Source: CAMAUF01 sp046152925 (lineage in GTDB: Bacteria; Chloroflexota; Dehalococcoidia; Tepidiformales; Tepidiformaceae). Taken from it: 12,617 bases of DNA. This document shows positions 5,914-11,987 of the stretch, piece after piece. The notes beneath the pieces were generated by a model, which was given only the letters and a program-made list of their open reading frames with translations, was not told the DNA's origin and searched no databases. The stretch is taken from the NCBI GenBank assembly GCA_046152925.1, contig JBJXFX010000031.1, forward strand, positions 1 through 12,617, written 5' to 3'. Both the position numbers and the translations under genes were made by a program. Positions within the stretch are counted from its first letter, which is position 1. Every line of letters begins with the position of its first letter.

Positions 5914-7047
5914 TTAGAACAGCGGTTGGCCCGTAACGATCTTCCCGAGCCATTCCTTGAGCACGTCGTTGGTGGGCGCCATCACGGACCCGGCCCGCGC
6001 ATCGCGCCAGTGGCGTTCGATCGGGATCTGGCGGCTATAGGCGTGGCCGCCGCCGACTTGCATCGCCTCCGCGGTGACGGCCATGGCCGCCTCGGTCGCC
6101 GTGATCTTCGCTTGCATCACGAGCGGCAAGGCCTCGGGGCGTCCACCATCCGCCGCTTCCGCCGCCGCCCGCACCATCTGGCGCGCGTTCTCGACCTTGA
6201 TGCTCATCTCCCCGATCGCGCGCTGGACGACCGGGACTTCAGCGAGCGTCTGGCCGGTCGGATACTTGCGGCCGGTCGCGTGCCCCGCGATTGCCTCGAG
6301 GGCGGCACGCGCGATGCCGGTGTTCACCGATGCCAAGCCAATCAAGAACGTGGGCGCGACGACGCCGAAGACCAAGCCTTGGCCGTCGCCCTCGGCGCCG
6401 AGCAGGTTCTCCTCCGGGACCTTGGCATCTTCAAGCACCATCGAGATGCTGGAGTTGCCGGCCATCCCGATCCCCTCCCAGGCCCCTTCGAAGCGCACGC
6501 CCGGAAGGTCTGGCGTGACGACGAGGATGTCGAGGCCCTGGCCACCGGATGCGTTCACAAGCAAAGGGTACAAGGCGGCGTGGCTCCCACTTGTGACGAA
6601 ATGCTTGCGGCCGTTGAGGACGTAGTGCCCGTTTACGCGGACCGCGCTGATCTCAGGGGCGTAGAAGTGGGCTCCGGTCGCCCGCTCACTGAAACCGAGG
6701 GTGGCGAGCGCAGCGCCCGTTGCCGCCGGGACCAACCAACGCTCCGCTTGCGATTCACCAGCGCGGGCAGCGATCAGGGCAGTGCCGCAGCCGTGCATCA
6801 GGGTGCACATCGCCGTCGAAGCACAGGCGGCCCCGATCTCTTCGAGCACGACCGAGAAGGCGCGCAGGCCGGCGGCCTTTCCGCCGCTCGACTCGGGCGC
6901 GAGCAGGCCGAGCAGGCCCGCCTCGCCAAGCGCCCGGAGGTTCGTGGCAGGGAAGGTGCGCTCACGGTCGGTCGCCGCAGCGCGCGGGGCGATCTGCTCA
7001 GAGGCTATGGCTCGCGCCGCTTCGCGCAGGGCATCGATGTCGGACAT
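5914..7047 (-). CDS. Acyl-CoA dehydrogenase-fold flavoprotein lacking the usual catalytic Glu
   Basis: The ATG at 7047 (MSDIDALREAARAIAS) is chosen over the frame opening at 7185 because AAGGAG lies 9 nt upstream and the family N-terminus begins here; the protein is 377 residues, the normal ACAD length. The N-terminal helical domain (LGEAGLLGLLAPESSGG) is followed by the middle beta domain (LGFSERATGAH, then VLNGRKHFVTSG) and the C-terminal helical domain (RDARAGSVMAPTNDVL). In medium-chain acyl-CoA dehydrogenases the last motif reads YEGT with Glu as catalytic base. Here the aligned residue is A357, followed by P358. Loss of that base suggests a flavin monooxygenase/hydroxylase-type reaction, as in relatives of DszC or SfnB, or a displaced base. 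The stop of the upstream TusA/ferritin-like gene overlaps its ribosome binding site, so the two are translated together. Confidence 0.88.
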   Translation of the reverse strand: MSDIDALREAARAIASEQIAPRAAATDRERTFPATNLRALGEAGLLGLLAPESSGGKAAGLRAFSVVLEEIGAACASTAMCTLMHGCGTALIAARAGESQAERWLVPAATGAALATLGFSERATGAHFYAPEISAVRVNGHYVLNGRKHFVTSGSHAALYPLLVNASGGQGLDILVVTPDLPGVRFEGAWEGIGMAGNSSISMVLEDAKVPEENLLGAEGDGQGLVFGVVAPTFLIGLASVNTGIARAALEAIAGHATGRKYPTGQTLAEVPVVQRAIGEMSIKVENARQMVRAAAEAADGGRPEALPLVMQAKITATEAAMAVTAEAMQVGGGHAYSRQIPIERHWRDARAGSVMAPTNDVLKEWLGKIVTGQPLF

Positions 7048-7060
7048 TTCAGTGGTCTCC

Positions 7061-8371
7061 TTACATGAAGTTGGGTGAATGCATCGCTGAAATCGCCTGC
7101 GCGGTCGGGAGGTCCAGCCCGATTTGCAGCATTCGGCGGACGCGGTTGGCGTCCATTTCGCGGTATAAGCCTCTCGCCTGGTCAAGGCCGGCCGCGAATT
7201 GGGCCGGGGCGTCTCCGCCGCCAGCCAAGATCGCCAAGGCCTCCAGGACGATAGGGTTGTCGCCGCTGGTCGCGGCGAGCGCGGCCGACCGCGCCTCGGT
7301 CGCTTCGATCAGTTCGCTGGAACGCGCAGGTTCGCGCTCCAGCACGTGTCGCACGTGCGCAACGCCATAGGCGACGTGGCGGCCCTCGTCGGCCCGCGCC
7401 CGCCGCATGATTTCGCGCGTCACCGCGTCCGGGGCGTGGCGTTCGATGAACTCGAGCAGGTCGAGGAACGTCCCCTCGCCCAAGACGTGGAGCAGGAAGC
7501 TTGAGCGGAAGTAGTCCTCCTCCAAAAAGAGCGTCTGAAGCGACCACTCTGTGATCGGCGCCGCGAAGCCGTGGCCCATGCCGTTCGCCAGCGCGCGCTT
7601 CGTGAACACTTCGATGTGGCGCGCCTCATCGGCAATGACCGTGCCGAGGAAGAGCACCGTTTCGAGGTAGCGCGCGTTGACCCGCGGGAGGAATTTCGCC
7701 GGGATGTAGAGCGCCGAGTATTCGTTCTCCGCGAGAAAGGTCATGAGTTGACAGGTGGCACGTTCCAATTCAGGGGCGAGCTCTGGCAGTTCGGCCCAGG
7801 GGATATCGCGATTGGCCTGCCATTGCTGCGCTGTCGCCTGGTCGTAAAGGTCGCCGAGGTTCGCCGCCCAGGTGTCGTCTTTCCGGTTCAGGGCGAACGG
7901 GTACGTCGGCAGCGCGCGGTGGTTTGGGGCGGTCGCGCCCCGCGGGATGAAGCCGAAGTAGGCGGGCGCTTTGTCCGGCGGCGGGCCCGAACCCGCGGTA
8001 ATCCAGTCGCGGAACGTTGGCAGCTTCCCGGCGGCGGCGATTGACCCAATCGACGACGGCGCCTGGCGGATGTCGAACGGCGCCGGACCACACTGGATCA
8101 GCCATCGCTGATCGGCGCCGGCATCAAGTTGCGCGACGAGCGAGTGGCCCGACACGCGGACCCAGGGGCGGACTTCGTCGGCTGCTCCGCCGTGCAAGGT
8201 GAGCGCTTCCAGTACGTCGCCCGGGCGAAGGCGGCTCAAACTGCTCTTCAGACGCAGAAGAAGGGCGTCGGCGCGAAGCCCGCGGGCATCCACCACCTGG
8301 GCGGGTGTTACTGCGACGACATCGGCGTCGGGCGCTTCGGGAGGGGACCCCTCCCGTCTTGGGGCGCTCAA
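7061..8371 (-). CDS. TusA-like domain fused to ferritin-like diiron domain
   Basis: This 436-residue protein has two parts. Residues 26-92 (VVDARGLRADALLLRLK, then LRPGDVLEAL, VRVSGHSLVAQL) follow the TusA sulfur-carrier pattern GLxCPxPLL, but the catalytic Cys and both Pro are replaced (A34, D35, L37). Residues ~165-345 form a ferritin-like helical bundle. Its candidate carboxylate and His ligands are E215/E217, D248-E-A-R-H252, E299 and D328-E-G-R-H332, a paired E/DExRH layout typical of diiron oxygenases and R2-like proteins. A likely reaction is O2-dependent oxidation of a small substrate; the TusA part may bind a partner or persulfide-less ligand. The start is uncertain. TTG 8371 overlaps the stop of a 10-codon upstream ORF and lacks a good ribosome binding site, while GTG 8296 would begin exactly at the TusA domain. 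It is the first gene of the operon, and its TAA lies 13 nt before the flavoprotein start. Confidence 0.8.
   Translation of the reverse strand: MSAPRREGSPPEAPDADVVAVTPAQVVDARGLRADALLLRLKSSLSRLRPGDVLEALTLHGGAADEVRPWVRVSGHSLVAQLDAGADQRWLIQCGPAPFDIRQAPSSIGSIAAAGKLPTFRDWITAGSGPPPDKAPAYFGFIPRGATAPNHRALPTYPFALNRKDDTWAANLGDLYDQATAQQWQANRDIPWAELPELAPELERATCQLMTFLAENEYSALYIPAKFLPRVNARYLETVLFLGTVIADEARHIEVFTKRALANGMGHGFAAPITEWSLQTLFLEEDYFRSSFLLHVLGEGTFLDLLEFIERHAPDAVTREIMRRARADEGRHVAYGVAHVRHVLEREPARSSELIEATEARSAALAATSGDNPIVLEALAILAGGGDAPAQFAAGLDQARGLYREMDANRVRRMLQIGLDLPTAQAISAMHSPNFM
8338..8356. promoter_or_regulatory. Perfect 9-bp-arm palindrome at the 5' end of the operon
   Basis: CGGGAGGGG and CCCCTCCCG are perfect inverted arms around a single central A at 8347. 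It lies 54-72 nt downstream of the -10 box, within codons 6-12 of the TTG-started gene, or in the untranslated leader if the GTG at 8296 is the start. It could be a dimeric repressor operator or an mRNA hairpin. There is no T-run, so it is not a standard terminator. Confidence 0.45.
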
Positions 8372-8400
8372 CGGCGTCCCAAAAGGGGGCGAAGCTCCAT
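8368..8400 (-). CDS. Candidate 10-residue leader ORF
   Basis: ATG 8400 reads MELRPLLGRR and stops at TGA 8370-8368. That stop overlaps the TTG of the TusA/ferritin-like gene by two bases (TTGA). A TATGAT -10-like box lies 9 nt upstream, so the ORF could be the first thing translated on a near-leaderless message and could feed ribosomes to the TTG by coupling. Alternatively it is the true N-terminus separated by a frameshift. Confidence 0.35.
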   Translation of the reverse strand: MELRPLLGRR

Positions 8401-8409
8401 GAGGCCCGG

Positions 8410-8415
8410 ATCATA
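8410..8415 (-). promoter_or_regulatory. Probable -10 box (TATGAT) of the three-gene operon
   Basis: TATGAT on the minus strand matches 5 of 6 consensus bases, is the best hexamer between the divergent genes, and lies 9 nt before ATG 8400. A TCGACG at 8440-8435 is a possible -35 but its spacing of 19 is long. Confidence 0.45.
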
Positions 8416-8485
8416 GCACGACGCCGGGCGTGCCCGTCGAGGCCGCGAGTCGTACCATGCCGCTCCGCAGCTAGGGGGAAACCAG

Positions 8486-9535
8486 ATGGAACACGGGCTT
8501 GCAGCACTGCTCGCGCGCGACATGGGCGCACGGACGGTCCACGTCAACGACATCCGCGGCATCGCCGGAGGTTATTCACGCGAGACCTTCGGCTTCCACG
8601 CCGAAATCGAGCACCGCGACGGACGCCACGAATCCGCCGACCTGATCCTGCGCCGCGACCCACCAGCCGCCGCCTCCATCCTCCCGACCGACCGGGGCAT
8701 CGAACACCGGCTGCTCTCGCGGCTCGCGACGATCACCGACTTCCCGTTGCCGGCCTCGGTCGCGCTCGATGCGACCGGCGAATTCGTCGAGCGGCCCGGC
8801 CTGGTCATCCGAAGACTGCCGGGCAAGTCCGACCTCACCTCCCTGTTCGGGGGCGCCGACTCCGCCCAGCTGGAGTCCGTCGCGACCGACCTCTGCCGCC
8901 AGCTCGCCAAGCTTCATCAGGTCTCGATTCCTGCCGCGGACCCCGACGGGGAGCTGCGCGACCCGATGGCGAAACAGCTCGACACATCCTCCTGGGACGC
9001 CTATGTCCGCTCACAAATCGCCTACATGAAGCGCATGTACCGCGAGACCTCGTTCGACGCGATGCCCGTCTTCTTCGACGCCTACTGCTCCCTCGAAAAC
9101 CGCCTGCCTAAGCCCGTGCCGCTCACCTTCGTCCACGGCGACTTTCAACCGTCGAATTACCTCTACGCCGACGGGCGGATCAGCGGGATCATCGACTTCG
9201 AGCTCAGCCACATCGGGGACCCGCGCGAAGACCTCGCCGCGCTCTACCACGTCCAGTCGCTCCAGGGCTACGACCTGATGGGCGCGGTCAAAGCCGACGG
9301 CGGCTTCCTCCAGCACTACTCGAACCTCTCCGGGATCGAAGTCACGCAGTCAGACCTGGACTTCTTCCGGCTCTTCTGGCTCTCCGGCGTCCAAATCCCG
9401 CCGATCGGGGCGATTAAACGGCGGCTCGATGGCGAGCACGACGAGTTTATGCACGTCTACATCATCCAGCCGATCATTGCCGGCATGAACCCGTTCGCCG
9501 CCCAGCTCGGCTACCCGGCGATCCAGGTGTCCTGA
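8486..9535 (+). CDS. APH-like phosphotransferase family protein (ACAD10-type kinase domain)
   Basis: This 349-residue protein starts at ATG 8486, with AGGGGGAA 5 nt upstream. It belongs to the aminoglycoside-phosphotransferase-like kinase superfamily. It shows a Gly-rich loop IRGIAGGYSRETFGF (residues 23-37), a lysine-position strand DLILRRDPP, the Brenner motif H217-G-D219-F-Q-P-S-N224, and a metal-binding G-I-I-D237-F-E-L segment followed by SHIGDP. The SHIGDP form and the length match the subfamily found alone or fused to acyl-CoA dehydrogenases (ACAD10/11 kinase domain), which phosphorylates hydroxyacyl substrates, rather than antibiotic-modifying enzymes. It is probably cytosolic. Its stop overlaps the next ATG (TGATG), so the 166-residue unknown protein is translationally coupled. 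It diverges from the TusA/ferritin/flavoprotein operon across a gap of about 85 nt, so shared control is possible. Confidence 0.85.
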   Translation: MEHGLAALLARDMGARTVHVNDIRGIAGGYSRETFGFHAEIEHRDGRHESADLILRRDPPAAASILPTDRGIEHRLLSRLATITDFPLPASVALDATGEFVERPGLVIRRLPGKSDLTSLFGGADSAQLESVATDLCRQLAKLHQVSIPAADPDGELRDPMAKQLDTSSWDAYVRSQIAYMKRMYRETSFDAMPVFFDAYCSLENRLPKPVPLTFVHGDFQPSNYLYADGRISGIIDFELSHIGDPREDLAALYHVQSLQGYDLMGAVKADGGFLQHYSNLSGIEVTQSDLDFFRLFWLSGVQIPPIGAIKRRLDGEHDEFMHVYIIQPIIAGMNPFAAQLGYPAIQVS

Positions 9536-10035
9536 TGCTCTCGAACCCCACGTCCGCCGACACCCTCCGCTTCGTCCGCCAGGCGCTCGATAAGTCGATC
9601 GGGCCGGAGCTCCAATCGGATACGGCCAAGGTCGTGTTTTCGATGGTCCAAGGCGTGCTCGCGTCCGTGGAGCGCCGGATCGCCGTCGAACAGCAGTACA
9701 TGGCCGACGAATGCAACCGGATGACGGACTTCGTCGCAAAGGCGGCGCACGCCTGCTCCGGCATCCCCGGCCAGGCGGCCGACACACTCGCCGGGCTGGC
9801 CACACAGCTCCCTCCGAGTGAACTGCCGCAACTCCCGCCGTTCGCCGAAATCAACGTGCGCTACCGCGACGTCAGCGACCTCTTCACCGAAGCCCTCGGC
9901 GCGCTCCACACGCTCGCCGGGCAAGGCGCGGACCAGGCGGCCGAGCTGATCGACGAGGCGCGCCAGTACATCGCCCTCCGCCTCAGCCGCGACAACGTCG
10001 TCTTCGCGATGGATGGCGGCCTTATCGGCAAATAG
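9535..10035 (+). CDS. Hypothetical helical protein coupled to the phosphotransferase
   Basis: This 166-residue protein starts at ATG 9535, sharing one base with the stop of the phosphotransferase (TGATG). It appears almost wholly alpha-helical: LRFVRQALDKSIGPELQ, then VVFSMVQGVLASVERRIAVEQQ, a Pro-rich loop (SELPQLPPFAEIN) and a C-terminal helix (GADQAAELIDEARQYIA). It has no signal peptide, membrane segment or catalytic motif. Small helical proteins of unknown function (for example DUF6285) commonly sit next to ACAD10-type phosphotransferases in actinobacteria, and the helix layout is compatible with a distant relative, but I cannot establish that from sequence alone. Tight coupling suggests a subunit or partner of the kinase. 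Confidence 0.6.
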   Translation: MLSNPTSADTLRFVRQALDKSIGPELQSDTAKVVFSMVQGVLASVERRIAVEQQYMADECNRMTDFVAKAAHACSGIPGQAADTLAGLATQLPPSELPQLPPFAEINVRYRDVSDLFTEALGALHTLAGQGADQAAELIDEARQYIALRLSRDNVVFAMDGGLIGK

Positions 10036-10070
10036 CGGCGTGGAGTAAGCCTGCGTGTGCATCCGCGGGC

Positions 10071-10076
10071 TATCCT
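10071..10076 (+). promoter_or_regulatory. Possible -10 box (TATCCT) for the PhzF-family gene
   Basis: TATCCT ends 6 nt before ATG 10083, and no Shine-Dalgarno sequence lies in the 47-nt gap after the preceding gene. This fits a leaderless transcript. No -35 is apparent. Confidence 0.35.
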
Positions 10077-10082
10077 CGTGAC

Positions 10083-10970
10083 ATGACTGACTACGCCATC
10101 AAGATTGTCGACGCTTTCACCAGCGTGCCGTTCGCCGGCAACCCATGCGGCGTCGTGACGCGCGCCGAAGGGCTCAGCGACGCCCAAATGCAGGCCATCG
10201 CCCGCGAAATGAACCTCAGCGAGACCGCGTTCGTCTTCCCCAGCGAGCGTGCCGGCTTCCGCGTCCGGTTCTTCACGCCGCGCGCCGAGATCCCGCTCGC
10301 AGGCCACCCAACAATCGCGACCATGTTCACCCTCGCGGACGAGGGACGCATCCCGCTTACCGCGGGCCATGCGCGCGTGACCCAGGAGACGGGCGCCGGC
10401 GTCCTCCCGGTCGACATCGTCGCCAACCCCGGGGGTGGCTTCCGCGTCGTGATGACCCAGGCGGCGCCCGTCTTCCTCCACGAAATCGATCGGGTGGCGG
10501 CCGCCGCGGCCCTTCGCCTGTCGGTCGAAGACCTCCACCCGTCCCTCCCGGCCCAAGTGGTGAGCACCGGCACGCCGCAGGGCATGATCCCGGTAGGCTC
10601 GCTCGATGTCCTCCGCCGGCTTCGCCCCGACTTCGAAGCGCTCGCTGCGCTGGAGGCGAGCGGAGGATTCTTCAGCACGCACGTCTTCACCACCGAGACC
10701 CTGGACCCCGCGCACGCAACCCACGCGCGCCACTACCTCGGCGCCCAGGGGTTCGAAGACCCCGTGACCGGGAGCGCGACCGGTGGCATGGCCGCCTACC
10801 TCTGGCGTCACGGCGTCCGTCGCCAGCCGGCGTTCGTCGCCGAACAGGGGCACCTGATGGGGCGCCCCGGACTCGTCGACGTCGAGGTCGAAGGCGCCGG
10901 CGACACGCCCACCACCGTCCGGATCGCCGGCACGGCGGTCACGGTGCTGCGCGGGACGATCTCGGCTTAG
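10083..10970 (+). CDS. PhzF family isomerase
   Basis: This 295-residue protein is full length for the PhzF/YddE family of two-domain (diaminopimelate-epimerase-like) isomerases. It opens IKIVDAFTSVPFAGNPCGVV, has the catalytic-Glu motif MNLSE47TAFV, then FFTPRAEIPLAGHPTIAT (residues 63-80). The second domain carries the signature FEDPVTGSATGGMAAYL near residues 225-241. These are the active-site elements known from phenazine PhzF, but phenazine genes are absent here and most family members act on unknown substrates, so a phenazine role should not be assumed. The ATG at 10083 is the only start that gives the complete first strand; it lacks a ribosome binding site. Its stop overlaps the stop of the convergent LLM gene (TTAG at 10967-10970). 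Confidence 0.92.
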   Translation: MTDYAIKIVDAFTSVPFAGNPCGVVTRAEGLSDAQMQAIAREMNLSETAFVFPSERAGFRVRFFTPRAEIPLAGHPTIATMFTLADEGRIPLTAGHARVTQETGAGVLPVDIVANPGGGFRVVMTQAAPVFLHEIDRVAAAAALRLSVEDLHPSLPAQVVSTGTPQGMIPVGSLDVLRRLRPDFEALAALEASGGFFSTHVFTTETLDPAHATHARHYLGAQGFEDPVTGSATGGMAAYLWRHGVRRQPAFVAEQGHLMGRPGLVDVEVEGAGDTPTTVRIAGTAVTVLRGTISA

Positions 10971-11878
10971 AGCGCGGCGACCATCGCCTTCACCTCGGCC
11001 AGACGCCGCATCGACCCCGTCACCTCCGGCTGGTCGTCCGTTAGGTGACGGATGATCACGTCCGTGTAGCCCCAGGACGCGAGCTCCGCGAACGCTTTTG
11101 CGACCGTCTCCGGGCTCCCGTAAACCGTCGCGGAAGGGTCCATCCCGCGGTAACCCTTCGCGAGGATCGGCTCGGCGATGCGTGCGGCGTGGGCATCAGA
11201 CTCGCCCACGAAGATGTCCTTGCGGATCGCCGTCACGCCCTGTTCGAAACCGTGCGCCGCGCGGCGCTCCTGGTAGAACGCCGCCCACGACTTCGCCTTG
11301 TCCGGCGTGAGGTCTGGCCCGCCGAGCCAGCCTTCCGCGATCTTTGCAGCGCGGTCGATCGACGGCTCCACGGTGCCGCCGATCCAGATGTCGATCGGCT
11401 CCGGCGGCAGGGGGGCGATCCTCGCCTCCGTAAACGTGAACCGCCCGTTGCTCGCGACCGTCTCGCCCGCCCAGAGGCGCCGGCAGATGTCGAGCGACTC
11501 TTCAAACGCCGAGGGCCGCGTCTTCATGTTCGCGCCCATCGCGTTGAACTGCTGCCGCCCTACGCCCAACGCACATTGCACGATGAACCGCCCCGAGTGG
11601 ATCGCCGCGAGTGTCCCGACCTGCTCTGCAAGCAGGACGGGGTTCCAAAGCGGCAAGAGGAAGAGGCAGCCCGCTGGCTTGTCGCCCCATTCAGCGAGCA
11701 GTCGGCCGAGGATCGGCACGTTCTGGTAGTACGGTTGGGGCATGGCGTGGTGGTCGCCGACAAAGAGCGAGTCGAGGCCGCTCTCCCGCGCCGCCGCGGC
11801 GCGCTCGATCATCCAGCGCGCCCCGGCGCGGACGTCGGTGGTGTCGTGGGAACTGGTCAATGAAACGCCAACGCGCAT
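10967..11878 (-). CDS. LLM class flavin-dependent oxidoreductase
   Basis: This 303-residue protein starts at ATG 11878 with AAGGAG 7 nt upstream. It has the luciferase-like monooxygenase TIM-barrel pattern: MRVGVSLTSS at the first strand, ARESGLDSLFVGDHH at the second, LLPLWNPVLLAEQVGTL, then SGRFIVQCALGVG (the family's SGGR-x-x-x-G-hydrophobic-G block), and IDIWIGGTVEPSIDRAAKIAEGWLGG. Members use FMNH2 or the deazaflavin F420; the cofactor cannot be settled here. The C-terminal part is compatible with F420-dependent types common in actinobacteria and Chloroflexota. It is cytosolic. It overlaps the PhzF stop and is divergent from the M16 peptidase, so it is probably monocistronic. Confidence 0.9.
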   Translation of the reverse strand: MRVGVSLTSSHDTTDVRAGARWMIERAAAARESGLDSLFVGDHHAMPQPYYQNVPILGRLLAEWGDKPAGCLFLLPLWNPVLLAEQVGTLAAIHSGRFIVQCALGVGRQQFNAMGANMKTRPSAFEESLDICRRLWAGETVASNGRFTFTEARIAPLPPEPIDIWIGGTVEPSIDRAAKIAEGWLGGPDLTPDKAKSWAAFYQERRAAHGFEQGVTAIRKDIFVGESDAHAARIAEPILAKGYRGMDPSATVYGSPETVAKAFAELASWGYTDVIIRHLTDDQPEVTGSMRRLAEVKAMVAAL

Positions 11879-11974
11879 GGCGCGCTCCTTGCAGGGCTCG
11901 AATGAATTTGGTCACGGTGCCGCCCGCGCCGGGGTCGGTCAAGGCCTCCGATGGCGAAGAAGCCTCCCGTGCGC

Positions 11975-11980
11975 TTCAAT
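11975..11980 (+). promoter_or_regulatory. Weak -10-like box (TTCAAT) before the M16 gene
   Basis: TTCAAT matches 4 of 6 consensus bases and ends 7 nt before ATG 11988, the same spacing as at three other starts in this window. The evidence is mainly that repeated spacing. The remaining intergenic DNA (11879-11987) shows no other feature apart from the ribosome binding site of the divergent LLM gene. Confidence 0.25.
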
Positions 11981-11987
11981 CGACGGC

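Noticed and set aside
5875..7068. 397-residue open frame on the plus strand
   Set aside because: It is antisense to the ACAD-fold gene, is rich in Arg/His/Asp runs without family motifs, and is a shadow of strong third-position GC bias.
7048..7185. 46-residue N-terminal extension of the ACAD-like protein
   Set aside because: It overlaps the upstream gene, is Arg/Cys-rich and unlike the family; the ATG at 7047 has AAGGAG and the normal ACAD start.
8338..8356. The GC-rich palindrome as an intrinsic terminator
   Set aside because: It has no T-run on either side and lies just after a promoter, so an operator or leader hairpin is more plausible.
9861..10853. 330-residue open frame on the minus strand
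   Set aside because: It lies opposite the PhzF gene and the end of the 166-residue gene, both of which are supported by motifs or coupling; its composition is Gly/Arg/His-rich without recognisable domains.
11045..11863. 272-residue open frame on the plus strand
   Set aside because: It is antisense to the LLM oxidoreductase and dominated by Arg/Ala/Asp; no start context and no motif.
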